From assembly GCA_041398605.1 (NCBI GenBank), contig JAWKUK010000026.1, positions 1 through 64,000 of the forward strand: 64,000 nt of DNA. Reading direction: 5' to 3'. Below the pieces are notes generated by a model. The model made no database searches, was not told where the DNA came from, and saw only the letters and a list, made by a program, of their open reading frames with translations. The DNA is from JAWKUK01 sp041398605. Lineage in GTDB: Bacteria; Planctomycetota; UBA1135; GCA-002686595. The translations under genes and the position numbers were made by a program. Shown here piece by piece: positions 46,955 to 55,185 of this stretch; the stretch's first letter is position 1, and each line of letters starts with the position of its first letter.

Positions 46955-49336
46955 GATGCGGTCCGCGAGCGCGTTGAGGCGCGCCGCGACGCGCCGTAGG
47001 CGCTCCAGCTCGATCACGACTTGCTTTGCGTCGCCGTCGTTCAACGCCTTACGCAGGCCCGGGAGCGGCCAGGAGGCGTATCCCGACGTCTCGTCGGGAG
47101 CCACGTACAGGTTGCGGAACCATGGGCGGCCCGGGAGCCCGGCCTCGTCGAGCCACGCCCGGGGCCAGGCGTGCACGAGCTCGTCGAGCGCGCGGCGCTG
47201 TCCCTCGATCGCGACGAAGCTCGGCGCGCGCGCGTCGAGCGTCTCGTCGAGGGTCGCTGCCCGCGCTGCGAGCGCCTCAAAGACCGCGGCCACCTGGAGG
47301 ATCCCAGTGCGCGTCGGGTCAGCGTCCGCCGGCGCCGCGGCGTCCTCGGTCTCGGAGGCTGCGGGCGGGGCCGGCCCTGCGAGGGCGATGAGGTGCGCGC
47401 GGGCCGCCTCCGGCCCTGCGGTCAGCGCGATCGACGCGAGCGGCGCCTCGGCGGCGCGCGCCGCAACGACGGCGGTCGCGCGGGCGATCATGCGCGCCGA
47501 CGCGTAGTCCGAGCCGACGGTGCTGCGGTACCACGTCAGGTCATCGTAGATGGAGTGGTAGGCCGTGCCCTGCGCGCCGCCCGCCGAGAGGTTCACGCCG
47601 GGGATCCCCGTCAGGGCCAGGAACGGCGCGTGGTCGGAGCCGCCGCCGAGCTCGCCGAACGGCGCCGCGACCTGCCTATCGGCCGCTGCCGAGGGCGCCC
47701 ACGCTTCGAGCACCGAGCCGCGGTACACGATCGCGCCGCTCGCGGCATTCATGGGGGGGCCGGCGCCCTCCGGGGCGGCGTCCGCACGCTGCGGCTGCGG
47801 CACCGACGCCAGCGCGTCCGCGACGAGCGCGCGCGCCTCGGGCGTGGCCGCAGCGCCGAAGCTGAGGCCGTTCGCGGCCGCATCCAAGTTGATGTAGAGC
47901 AGCCCGTCGCGCGTCAGCTCCGCGCGGCGCGCTTCGACGTACTCCGCGCTGCCGATGATCCCGAACTCCTCGGCGCCCCACGCGGCGAACGTGATCGAGC
48001 GGCGCGGCGGGCCGTGCAGGCGCGCGTCCTCGGCGAACACGCGCGCCGCTTCGAGCACCGCGATCAACCCGCAAGTCGGATCGCTCGCGCCATAAGCCCA
48101 CGCGTCGTGGTGGCAGCCGATGTAGACGCGCGGTCCGAGCGCTCCCACGCGCGGGTCGTCGTTCGGCCCGAGCGCCAACGGGCGCGTGCCCGAGCGGTCC
48201 AGCTGGGCGTCTCTGCCGCGCAGGGTCGCGAGGACATTGGCGGTGCGCACGAGCCGACGCTCTTGACGCACGGTCAAGCGCGCGCGCACCTCTGGGCCGC
48301 CGGTCAGGCGATAGCGCACGGGCAGCCCGCCCTGCCAATCCTGCGGCGCGCTCGCGCCGCGCATCGGGCCGAGCAGTTGCAGCGCGGCGGCCCAGCCGAT
48401 CGGCTGGACCGGGATGCGCGGCAGCGCGAGGCCCTCGGGGTCGAGGCGCGCCGCGTCCTCGGTCGCTTCGATGTTCGGCGTCAGCGGATCGCCGATCCAC
48501 GGCAGGGTCAGGATCGAGCCGCGTTGGATGCACGTGTCGTTCGCCCAGCCGCCCTCGGGCCATGCGAGCCCTTTGCCGTAGCCCGAGTCGCGCGGGTCGG
48601 TGTAGATGACGAGGCCCGCCGCGCCGGCCTCCTCGGCGTACTTCGCCTTGTAGCCGCGGAAGTTGCCGCCGTAGCGCGCGACGACGATCTTGCCCGAGCA
48701 GTCGACGCCGAGCTGCGCGAGCGCTTGGAAGTCCTCGCGCCGACCGTAGTTGGCGTAGACGAGCTCGCCCTCGACCGTGCCGCTGCCCGAGTACGCGTTC
48801 CAGCCGAAGTCGAGGCCGTCCGCCGACGACGTCGGGACCCCGGGCAGCGCGACCTCTTTCAGCGGCAGCTCGACCCGCGCGGGCGAGACGAGCTCGAGGC
48901 GCGCTTCGAGCGGCTGGGGGAGGTAAGCGACGAAGGGGTGCAGCTCGACCTCGAGGCCGAGGCGCGCGAACGCGTCGGCGAGCAGGCCGATCATGCGTTG
49001 GTCACCGGGCGACCCCGCGACGTGGGGGAACGACGCGACGCTGTCGTGCCACTCCGCCAGCCGCTCGGGCAGGATCGCGGCGAGCAAGCGCGCCTCGCGC
49101 TCGACCTGCGCCTGGGCGTCCTCGGCGGGCCAACGCTCGAGCCCCCGCGGCGGGGCTTGGTCCTGCGTCGGCGAAGGGTCCTGGGTTGGCAGGAGGGCCG
49201 GGGTTGCCAGCGGGGCCGGGGGTGGCAGCGGAGGCTGCGCCGGCGCGCCCGCGACGGCGAGCCAGAGCAGCGCGCCGTTGGCGGCGCAGGCTCCAAGTCG
49301 CGTCCGGTGGGACGCGGCGACAACGTTCGTCTGCAT
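46928..49336 (-). CDS. Secreted M28B peptidase (glutamate carboxypeptidase II-like)
   Basis: An 802-residue exported di-zinc peptidase with the architecture of glutamate carboxypeptidase II: signal peptide and Pro-rich linker, N-terminal region, PA domain (GELVYANYGRREDFQAL, GKIVVARYGGNFRG), M28 catalytic part, and a C-terminal helical dimerisation domain. Catalytic segments match: YIGCHHDAWAYGASDPTCG (zinc His and Asp), AAWGAEEFGIIGSAEY (Glu base and Glu ligand), YINLDAAA and TAYHSIYDD (last zinc His). ATG 49336 was chosen for its signal peptide. Likely role: trimming acidic or other peptides outside the cell. Confidence 0.9.
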   Translation of the reverse strand: MQTNVVAASHRTRLGACAANGALLWLAVAGAPAQPPLPPPAPLATPALLPTQDPSPTQDQAPPRGLERWPAEDAQAQVEREARLLAAILPERLAEWHDSVASFPHVAGSPGDQRMIGLLADAFARLGLEVELHPFVAYLPQPLEARLELVSPARVELPLKEVALPGVPTSSADGLDFGWNAYSGSGTVEGELVYANYGRREDFQALAQLGVDCSGKIVVARYGGNFRGYKAKYAEEAGAAGLVIYTDPRDSGYGKGLAWPEGGWANDTCIQRGSILTLPWIGDPLTPNIEATEDAARLDPEGLALPRIPVQPIGWAAALQLLGPMRGASAPQDWQGGLPVRYRLTGGPEVRARLTVRQERRLVRTANVLATLRGRDAQLDRSGTRPLALGPNDDPRVGALGPRVYIGCHHDAWAYGASDPTCGLIAVLEAARVFAEDARLHGPPRRSITFAAWGAEEFGIIGSAEYVEARRAELTRDGLLYINLDAAANGLSFGAAATPEARALVADALASVPQPQRADAAPEGAGPPMNAASGAIVYRGSVLEAWAPSAAADRQVAAPFGELGGGSDHAPFLALTGIPGVNLSAGGAQGTAYHSIYDDLTWYRSTVGSDYASARMIARATAVVAARAAEAPLASIALTAGPEAARAHLIALAGPAPPAASETEDAAAPADADPTRTGILQVAAVFEALAARAATLDETLDARAPSFVAIEGQRRALDELVHAWPRAWLDEAGLPGRPWFRNLYVAPDETSGYASWPLPGLRKALNDGDAKQVVIELERLRRVAARLNALADRIDATLREGE

Positions 49337-49458
49337 ACAGCGCGCGGGTATCTGCGATGGGACCCCGGATCGGGGACATCGAGGATACCCGCGCGGAGCA
49401 GGTCGCAGTCGGAGGACCTCAGGCAAGGCTCGAGCCGTGGCTCGAGCGCCCCCGGGCG

Positions 49459-49749
49459 TCACGCCTTCGCTTTGGCCTTGACCGGCTTGATCACACCGGC
49501 CTTGAGCAGCGTCGGGTAGGCGCCGTTCTTCGTGATCGTCCGCAGGGCACGCGTCGAAACGCGGACCGTCACGAAGTCCTGCATCTCGGGCACCCAGATG
49601 CGCTTCTTCTGCACGTTGACCTTGTAGGTGCGCTTGGCGCGCCCCGTGGTCTTGAGGCCGACGCCACCCTTCTTCTTCGGGAGACCGCGGCGGGCGATGG
49701 TGCCGCCGCTGCGGGTTCCTGCACCCGTGATCTGACAGACGCGAGACAT
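49459..49749 (-). CDS. rpmB: 50S ribosomal protein L28
   Basis: A 96-residue protein with MSRVCQITGAGTRSGG, RTYKVNVQKKRIW and RVSTRALRTITKNGAYPTLL, diagnostic for L28. It lies alone, without rpmG. A Lys/Ala-rich tail ends the protein. Only one Cys is present, so this is the zinc-free form. Confidence 0.95.
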   Translation of the reverse strand: MSRVCQITGAGTRSGGTIARRGLPKKKGGVGLKTTGRAKRTYKVNVQKKRIWVPEMQDFVTVRVSTRALRTITKNGAYPTLLKAGVIKPVKAKAKA

Positions 49750-49932
49750 GGTGGACTCCGGACGTTCGGAAGGGGCCCCAAGGCTGGGGCCGATGGCATC
49801 AAGTGGTGTGCGACGGAGCCCAGGCGCGCGCGCGCCCTCCGTCGACGTAGGGCCGGAGAGGTTAGCGAGGGCCCGGCGGATCCGCCAGGAGCCGGCGCCA
49901 CAAAATCCGATCCGTCGGCGGGCCCAGGGCCC

Positions 49933-51027
49933 TCATTCGCCCCAGATGCGGACGGTGACCCGGCCCTTGGAGTCGATCCAACCCCGGTACATGCCCGAGC
50001 TGTTGAAGGGGGCTGCTGCGCGCCCGGCGGGGGTCAGGGCGATCCAGCCGCCCTCGCCGCCGCGCTCGGTCAGCTCCGCGAGGGTGCCCGCCGAGGCCGC
50101 ACCGACGTCCTGGCCCGCGTGCAGCATCCGGGCATGGACGTCGTGCGCCACCGCGCCGCGCAGGAAGAACTCCCCGTGGCCCGTGCACGAGACCCCGACC
50201 GTGCGGTCGTCCGCCCAGGTCCCCGCGCCGATGATCGGCGAGTCGCCCACGCGGCCGAAGCGCTTGTTGGTCATGCCGCCGGTGGAGGTCCCCGCCGCGA
50301 GCCGCCCGGCGCCGTCCCGCGCGACGCAGCCGACGGTGCCCAAGTAGGCGCGTGGCGCGGCCGCGCTGCCCGCGGCGGTGCGCGCCTCGTCGGCGAGCGC
50401 CCGCTCGAGCGCCTGGCGCCGCTTCTCGGTCGTGAACCACCCGTTCGGCACGAGCTCGAGCCCGAGGTCCGCCGCGAAGCGGTCCGCGCCTGCGCCCGCG
50501 AGCAGGACGTGCGGCGTGCGCTCGAGCACCGCCCGCGCCAGCTCGATCGGGTGGCGGACGGTCGTCACGCCGGCGACGGCCCCAGCGGCGACGCCGTCTC
50601 GGCCGCTGCCGACCATCAGCGAGGCGTCGAGCTCGTGCCGCCCCTCATGCGTCAGCACGGCGCCGCGCCCCGCGTTGAAGAGCGGCGAGTCCTCGAGGAT
50701 GCGGATCGCCGCGATCACGGCGTCCTCGGGCGCGCCGCCGCCTTGCAGCGCCGCGTGGCCGGCGCGCAGCGCGGCCTCGAGCGTCGCGCGGTACTCGGCC
50801 TCCAGCTCTGCGGGCATCTCCGCGCGGTCGAGCGTCCCAGCGCCGCCGTGCACGATGAGCACCACATCGTCCGCGAGGTCCAGCGTCTGCCCGGCGGGGG
50901 AGACGAGCGCCGCGTCGCGCGAGGCGGCGCTCTGGTTCGGCGCCGAGGCGCAGGCAGGGAGCAGGGCCAAGGCGGCGAGCGCTGCCGCGTGACCGACCGG
51001 CGCGAAGATCGAGGAGGGCGTACGCAT
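49933..51027 (-). CDS. Isoaspartyl peptidase / plant-type L-asparaginase, lipoprotein
   Basis: A 364-residue Ntn-hydrolase removing isoaspartyl residues from peptides or hydrolysing asparagine. A lipobox-like LLPACAS follows the signal at about residue 26. IVHGGAGT, DSPLFNAGRGAVL, ELDASLMVG and HPIELARAVL are typical. The autocleavage and nucleophile site is GTVGCVARD; GTSTGGMTNKRFGRVGDSPIIGAGTWAD is the substrate loop. The Thr of GTVGC is the nucleophile after self-cleavage. Membrane-anchored or periplasmic location is unusual but seen in planctomycetes. Confidence 0.92.
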   Translation of the reverse strand: MRTPSSIFAPVGHAAALAALALLPACASAPNQSAASRDAALVSPAGQTLDLADDVVLIVHGGAGTLDRAEMPAELEAEYRATLEAALRAGHAALQGGGAPEDAVIAAIRILEDSPLFNAGRGAVLTHEGRHELDASLMVGSGRDGVAAGAVAGVTTVRHPIELARAVLERTPHVLLAGAGADRFAADLGLELVPNGWFTTEKRRQALERALADEARTAAGSAAAPRAYLGTVGCVARDGAGRLAAGTSTGGMTNKRFGRVGDSPIIGAGTWADDRTVGVSCTGHGEFFLRGAVAHDVHARMLHAGQDVGAASAGTLAELTERGGEGGWIALTPAGRAAAPFNSSGMYRGWIDSKGRVTVRIWGE

Positions 51028-51068
51028 CGACCCAGGGTATCCGAGTCCTGCGCCTGCGCCTCCTTGGA

Positions 51069-51989
51069 TTAGCGCACGCGGTGATACCGGACGGGCGAGC
51101 CGTCCGGGTTCGCCGGGAGCTGGAGGATGCGGGCGCGTGCGAGGATGCGCCGCGCGATGTCGAACCAGATCCCGCGCAGCTTCGCGGGCGAGAGCCCGCC
51201 GGCCTCGATCGCCTCGAGCTGTTTGACGAGGCCCTGGGCGCGACCCTCCTGAGCGACGGCGTAGGAGCGGGCCTCGCTCAGGATCTGGTTCGCGAGCGCC
51301 TCGGCGTTCTGCAGCTCGCGCAGGCGCACGCCGCGCGCCTCGACGAGCAGCCGGTCAGCCTCCGCGCGCGCATCGGTGACGCTGTTGAACGAGTGGATGA
51401 CCATCAGCGGCGGCGCGGTGTTCAGCACCTCGACGGAGGTCACGCGCACGCCGATGCCGAGCGCGTCTGCCGCGGCCTGGATCCCGTCCCGGGCGCGCAC
51501 CTGCAGCCCGGCGGCGCCCGGCGCGAGCACGTCTCGCACAGGCGTCCGCGCGACGAGCTCGGAGAGGACCTTCTCGCCGATCCGTCTCAGCGCGAAGGAG
51601 CGGTGGCCGAACTCGCCCTCGTTGTCGGCGACGTGAAAGAGCCACGCGGCGGGGTCCTCGACGCGATAGAGCACGTTCGCGCGCAGCTCGACGATGTTCG
51701 TGTCCCCGGTCAGCCACTGCACCTCGTTCGGCAGGGGGTCGATGCCGCGCTCGGCGTCTTTCAGGCGATAGCCGATGGGCATGCGCCGCATGAGGCCGAC
51801 GTCGACGCGCTCGACGCGTTCGAGCGGCCAGGGCAGCTTCAGCGCGACGCCAGGCGCGACGACGCGCGCGGCGCGGCCGTACCGCAGCACCACGCCGCTC
51901 TCGCCCGCGGCGACGGTCGTCACGCCGGTCGATAGCCACGCCAGGAGCGCGAGCGCGACGAGCGCCAGCCGGATGCGGCGCGCGCTCAC
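51069..51989 (-). CDS. SPFH/band 7 protein, HflK/HflC-like (third in locus)
   Basis: A 306-residue membrane-anchored SPFH protein. The N-terminal TM LALVALALLAWLSTGVTTV is followed by AGESGVVLRYGRAARVVAPGVALKLPWPLERVERVDVG, the start of an HflK-type band 7 domain, VQWLTGDTNIVELRANVLYRVEDPAAW, and a coiled coil (ARAEADRLLVEARGVRLRELQNAEALANQILSEA). HflK/C form cages around FtsH protease. GTG 51989 overlaps the stop of the preceding SPFH gene (GTGA). No ftsH gene is in the window. Confidence 0.9.
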   Translation of the reverse strand: MSARRIRLALVALALLAWLSTGVTTVAAGESGVVLRYGRAARVVAPGVALKLPWPLERVERVDVGLMRRMPIGYRLKDAERGIDPLPNEVQWLTGDTNIVELRANVLYRVEDPAAWLFHVADNEGEFGHRSFALRRIGEKVLSELVARTPVRDVLAPGAAGLQVRARDGIQAAADALGIGVRVTSVEVLNTAPPLMVIHSFNSVTDARAEADRLLVEARGVRLRELQNAEALANQILSEARSYAVAQEGRAQGLVKQLEAIEAGGLSPAKLRGIWFDIARRILARARILQLPANPDGSPVRYHRVR

Positions 51990-52900
51990 TCCTTCTGGCC
52001 TCCGCTGAGCGGCGCCGGGGCGCCGAAGAGGCTGGCGTCGAACACGCGCAGGAGGGGGTGCTCCGACGTCATGATGATCTCCGTGTCGCCTTGGGTGGCG
52101 TCGAACAGCTCCGCCGCGCGCAGGAGCTCGACGAGCTCGGGGTACGTCTCGCGCGCAGTCGCTTGCAGCTCCGCCGCGCGGGCGGTGGCGGCGCCCCGGA
52201 TCTCGAGCGCTTCTTCGTTCGCGCGCGCGATGCGCTCCGCGACCTCGGTCTCTGCGCGGGTGCGGATGTCGCTGGCCTCGGCGCGCCCGCGGCTGCGGAT
52301 CTCCTCGGCCTCCTGCTCGCGGTCGGAGCGCATGCGCTCGAAGATCTGGTCCTTGTTGGACTGCGGGAAGTTGATGCGCTTGATGCCGGCGAGCTCGATG
52401 TGGACGCCCGAGTCGTCGGCCGCGACGCGCCGGCGGACCTCCGCGGTGAGCTCTTCGGCGACGGAGTCGAGCGTTCGTTCGCGCTCGTCGATCGAGACGA
52501 GGTCCGCGATCGGGCCCTTGTTCAGCACGTCCGTGACCGACGACTTCAGGACGCTCGTGAGGCTCAGCTCCGCGGCTTCGCGCGTACGCAGCCGGACCAG
52601 GAACGACTTCGGATCTTCCACGCGCCACGCGACGAACGCGTCGACGATGATGTTGCGCTGGTCGCGTGTCAGGTACTCCGCGGGCGTCGGGTCCAAGAGG
52701 TGCACGCGGCGGTCGACGCGCGCGACCGTGTCGATCGGCGCCGGCCACTTGACGTGGAGCCCCGCGTCCACGATCACGCGCTTGGGCGCGCCGAAGCGGT
52801 GAACGACGGCGGCCTCGCCCTCGGTGACGGTGAATGTGGCGCTCCACGCCGCTGCTGCGGCGAGGCCGCCGAGCAGCCAGAGGAGGGTGGTGAACTTCAT
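51986..52900 (-). CDS. SPFH/band 7 protein, HflC-like (second in locus)
   Basis: A 304-residue SPFH protein. TM at about 4-22, then TEGEAAVVHRFGAPKRVIVDAGLHVKWP, the HflC-type opening, YLTRDQRNIIVDAFVAWRVEDPKSF, and a coiled coil with the conserved SDREQEAEEIRSRGRAEASDI and TRAETEVAERIARANEEALEIRG. Downstream of a 95-base gap after the permease-SPFH fusion gene and coupled by a four-base overlap to the next SPFH gene. Likely to form heteromeric assemblies with its two neighbours. Confidence 0.92.
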   Translation of the reverse strand: MKFTTLLWLLGGLAAAAAWSATFTVTEGEAAVVHRFGAPKRVIVDAGLHVKWPAPIDTVARVDRRVHLLDPTPAEYLTRDQRNIIVDAFVAWRVEDPKSFLVRLRTREAAELSLTSVLKSSVTDVLNKGPIADLVSIDERERTLDSVAEELTAEVRRRVAADDSGVHIELAGIKRINFPQSNKDQIFERMRSDREQEAEEIRSRGRAEASDIRTRAETEVAERIARANEEALEIRGAATARAAELQATARETYPELVELLRAAELFDATQGDTEIIMTSEHPLLRVFDASLFGAPAPLSGGQKE

Positions 52901-52995
52901 GGGCCGTTCAAGGGAGTGGCGCGAGCGTGGCGCAAGGGCGGGCCCCGGCGCGAGCTTGGTGACGAGTGTCGGCGCGGTGCATGGGGGGGCGCGCG

Positions 52996-55182
52996 TCAGC
53001 GCTCGCGGCGGTCGGTCGGCGCCTGGAAGATGTCCTGTGGAGGGGTCGGGACGTTGCCGCCGCGCGAGCGGTCGTACGTGTCGATGAGGACCTTGTCGAG
53101 CAGGATCAAGAGCGTGCGCCCTGAGCCAGTGCGCGCGGAGAGCGTGCGCTCGAGCTGATCGAGCCACAGCACCGCGGCCGTCGCGCGGGGGCGCGCGGCC
53201 CAGACCTCCCCGAGCGCGCGCAGGGCGCCGGATTCACCGGAGGCGCGCGCGGTCTCGCGCAGCGCGTCGGCCTCCGCGGTGCGCACGGTTGAGAGCGCGG
53301 TGTCCTCGGCGTTCGCGCGCTTGATCGCGATCGATTGGCGCGTGCGGTTGACGGTCGTCACGCGCTCCTCGGAGGCGCTCGCGACGTCGCGGAAGGCCGT
53401 GTGGACGCGGCCGGGGGCGTGGGCGCTGCGGATGTCGACCGCGAGCACCTCGCAGCCGAGGGCCAGCGCCGAGCTGCGCTCGCGCAGCCGCGCGACGACG
53501 AGCGCTTCGAGCGCATGGGTCGAGTCGTTCAGGACCTCGCGCCAGGAGAGCTTGGCCGCGGCCGAGCGCAGCGCGCCCTCGGCGAGCGCGCCAACGAGCG
53601 CGTCCGGGTCCTCGTGCCCGAAGCGCCACGACTTGGCGTCGAGCACTCGATAGCGGACGGTGTAGCCGATCGACAGGATGTACTCGTCGCGCGTCAGGAC
53701 CTCGGCCTCCGCCGCGAGCCGCTCGTGTTCGACGCGGGCGCGCACTGGGTCGAGCGCGCCGAGGTCCTCGTTCAGCCCTTCGTCCTCGCGGAAGCCGTAG
53801 CTGCGCAGGCGGAGCTCGCCGACCGCGACGGTCTCGAGGCGCGTGAACGGCCACGGGGCGTGCCAGCGAGCGCCGGGCCCCTCGATGGTGTCGAGCACGG
53901 CGCCGAAGCGCACGAGGAACCCGGTCTCGCCCGGCCGCACGACGGAGAGCCCGGTCGAGGCGTAGGCGGCGCCGAGCGCCAGCACGGCGGCGCCGCGCAC
54001 CGCAGGCGAGGTCGGGTCGAAGCCGAGCGGCCGCGTCACGGTGCCGAGCGCGCGCGCGAAGCGCAGGTCGACCCGTTGGCGCAGCGCCGAGCGCAGGACG
54101 AGCAGCGCGACGACGGCGCCCGCGATCGTCGCGAGCGCGCCGTGTTGGACATCCTCGGCGCCGACTTGCATCGCGGTCGGGTCGAGCCCGAGGAAGGGAT
54201 ACAGCGCGTTCACGAGCGCCCCGAGCGCGAGCGAGCAGGCGGCGATCGACGCGAGGTAGACCGCGAGCACTTGGCGGCCGAGGAGGCTGCGCACCACGAG
54301 GATCGTCGCGATGTTGGTCGCGGGTCCCGCGAGCAAGAGGACCAGCGCCGCGCCGGGATCGAGCCCTTTGGCCATCAACGCCGCGGCGACGGGCGTCGTC
54401 GCGGACGCGCAGATGTAGAGCGGGACGCCGGCGACGAGCATCGCGAACATCGCGGGCCAGCCCTTGAGCAGCGTCCCTGCGCCGAAGAAGTCGTCGGGCA
54501 CGAGGACGACGATCAGCCCCGCGAGCGCGAACCCGAGGACAAACCAGGGCGCGAGGTCGTCGAGCAGCGTGCCAAACGAGTAGCGCATGGCGCGGCGCAC
54601 GACGTTGCCCTCGCCCTCGGCGGGGTCGTGGACGTGCGTATGCGCGTGGTCATGCGCGTGGTCATGCCCGTGGTCATGCCCGTGGTCAAGCCCGTGGTCA
54701 TGCCCGTGCGCTTCGCATGCGACGGCGGCGGGCTCTGCGGCGGGCGCTTCGTCGCCTGCGCGCCCATGCTTGACGAGCCCGTTGACGAGGACCCCGGACA
54801 CAAACGCCGTGAAGAACGCCGCGATCGGCCGCAGGATCGTCATCAGCGGGTCCATCAAGGCCCACGTGACGCCGACCGATTCGACGCCGATCTCCGGCGC
54901 GGAGATCAGGAACGAGGTCGTCGAACCCTTGCTCGCCCCCGAGCGCCGTAGCTGCGTCGCCGTCGGGATGACCGAACAGCTGCACATCGGCAGCGGCACG
55001 CCTAGCAGCGAGGCGATCGTGACGGAGCGCACGTCGTTGCCGCCGATGTGGCGCACGATCCAGCGGTCGGGGATGAGCGTCTTCAGGAGCCCGGCGATGA
55101 CGAAGCCGAGCAGGAGATACGGGCCCGAGGACGCGAGCACGAACCAGATGGCGCCGAGCCAGTCTGCGAGGAAGCTGCCCAT
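52996..55182 (-). CDS. Fusion of SO_0444/DUF318-type metal permease with HflK-like SPFH domain
   Basis: A 728-residue single frame with no stop or shift. Residues 1-370 are a permease of the SO_0444/DUF318 kind: two related halves carry GVPLPMCSCSVIPTA (62-76) and GVPLYICASATTPVAAAL (252-269), joined by a cytoplasmic or periplasmic loop 159-186 of HGHDHGLDHGHD type, a metal-binding sequence. SO_0444 relatives are proposed Cu/Zn exporters. A further TM (about 396-411) starts an SPFH part: VVRPGETGFLVRFGAVLDTIEGPGARWHAPWPF, DEYILSIGYTVRYRVLD, then SEERVTTVNRTRQSIAIKRANAED. The whole suggests a transporter physically joined to an HflK-like scaffold. Only three bases separate it from the upstream zip gene. 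Confidence 0.9.
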   Translation of the reverse strand: MGSFLADWLGAIWFVLASSGPYLLLGFVIAGLLKTLIPDRWIVRHIGGNDVRSVTIASLLGVPLPMCSCSVIPTATQLRRSGASKGSTTSFLISAPEIGVESVGVTWALMDPLMTILRPIAAFFTAFVSGVLVNGLVKHGRAGDEAPAAEPAAVACEAHGHDHGLDHGHDHGHDHAHDHAHTHVHDPAEGEGNVVRRAMRYSFGTLLDDLAPWFVLGFALAGLIVVLVPDDFFGAGTLLKGWPAMFAMLVAGVPLYICASATTPVAAALMAKGLDPGAALVLLLAGPATNIATILVVRSLLGRQVLAVYLASIAACSLALGALVNALYPFLGLDPTAMQVGAEDVQHGALATIAGAVVALLVLRSALRQRVDLRFARALGTVTRPLGFDPTSPAVRGAAVLALGAAYASTGLSVVRPGETGFLVRFGAVLDTIEGPGARWHAPWPFTRLETVAVGELRLRSYGFREDEGLNEDLGALDPVRARVEHERLAAEAEVLTRDEYILSIGYTVRYRVLDAKSWRFGHEDPDALVGALAEGALRSAAAKLSWREVLNDSTHALEALVVARLRERSSALALGCEVLAVDIRSAHAPGRVHTAFRDVASASEERVTTVNRTRQSIAIKRANAEDTALSTVRTAEADALRETARASGESGALRALGEVWAARPRATAAVLWLDQLERTLSARTGSGRTLLILLDKVLIDTYDRSRGGNVPTPPQDIFQAPTDRRER
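54640..54712. repeat. 12-bp coding repeat, His-rich loop of the fusion permease
   Basis: Units near CGTGGTCATGCC repeat about six times and encode the HDHGHDHG-type loop on the minus strand. Confidence 0.75.
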
Positions 55183-55185
55183 GGC

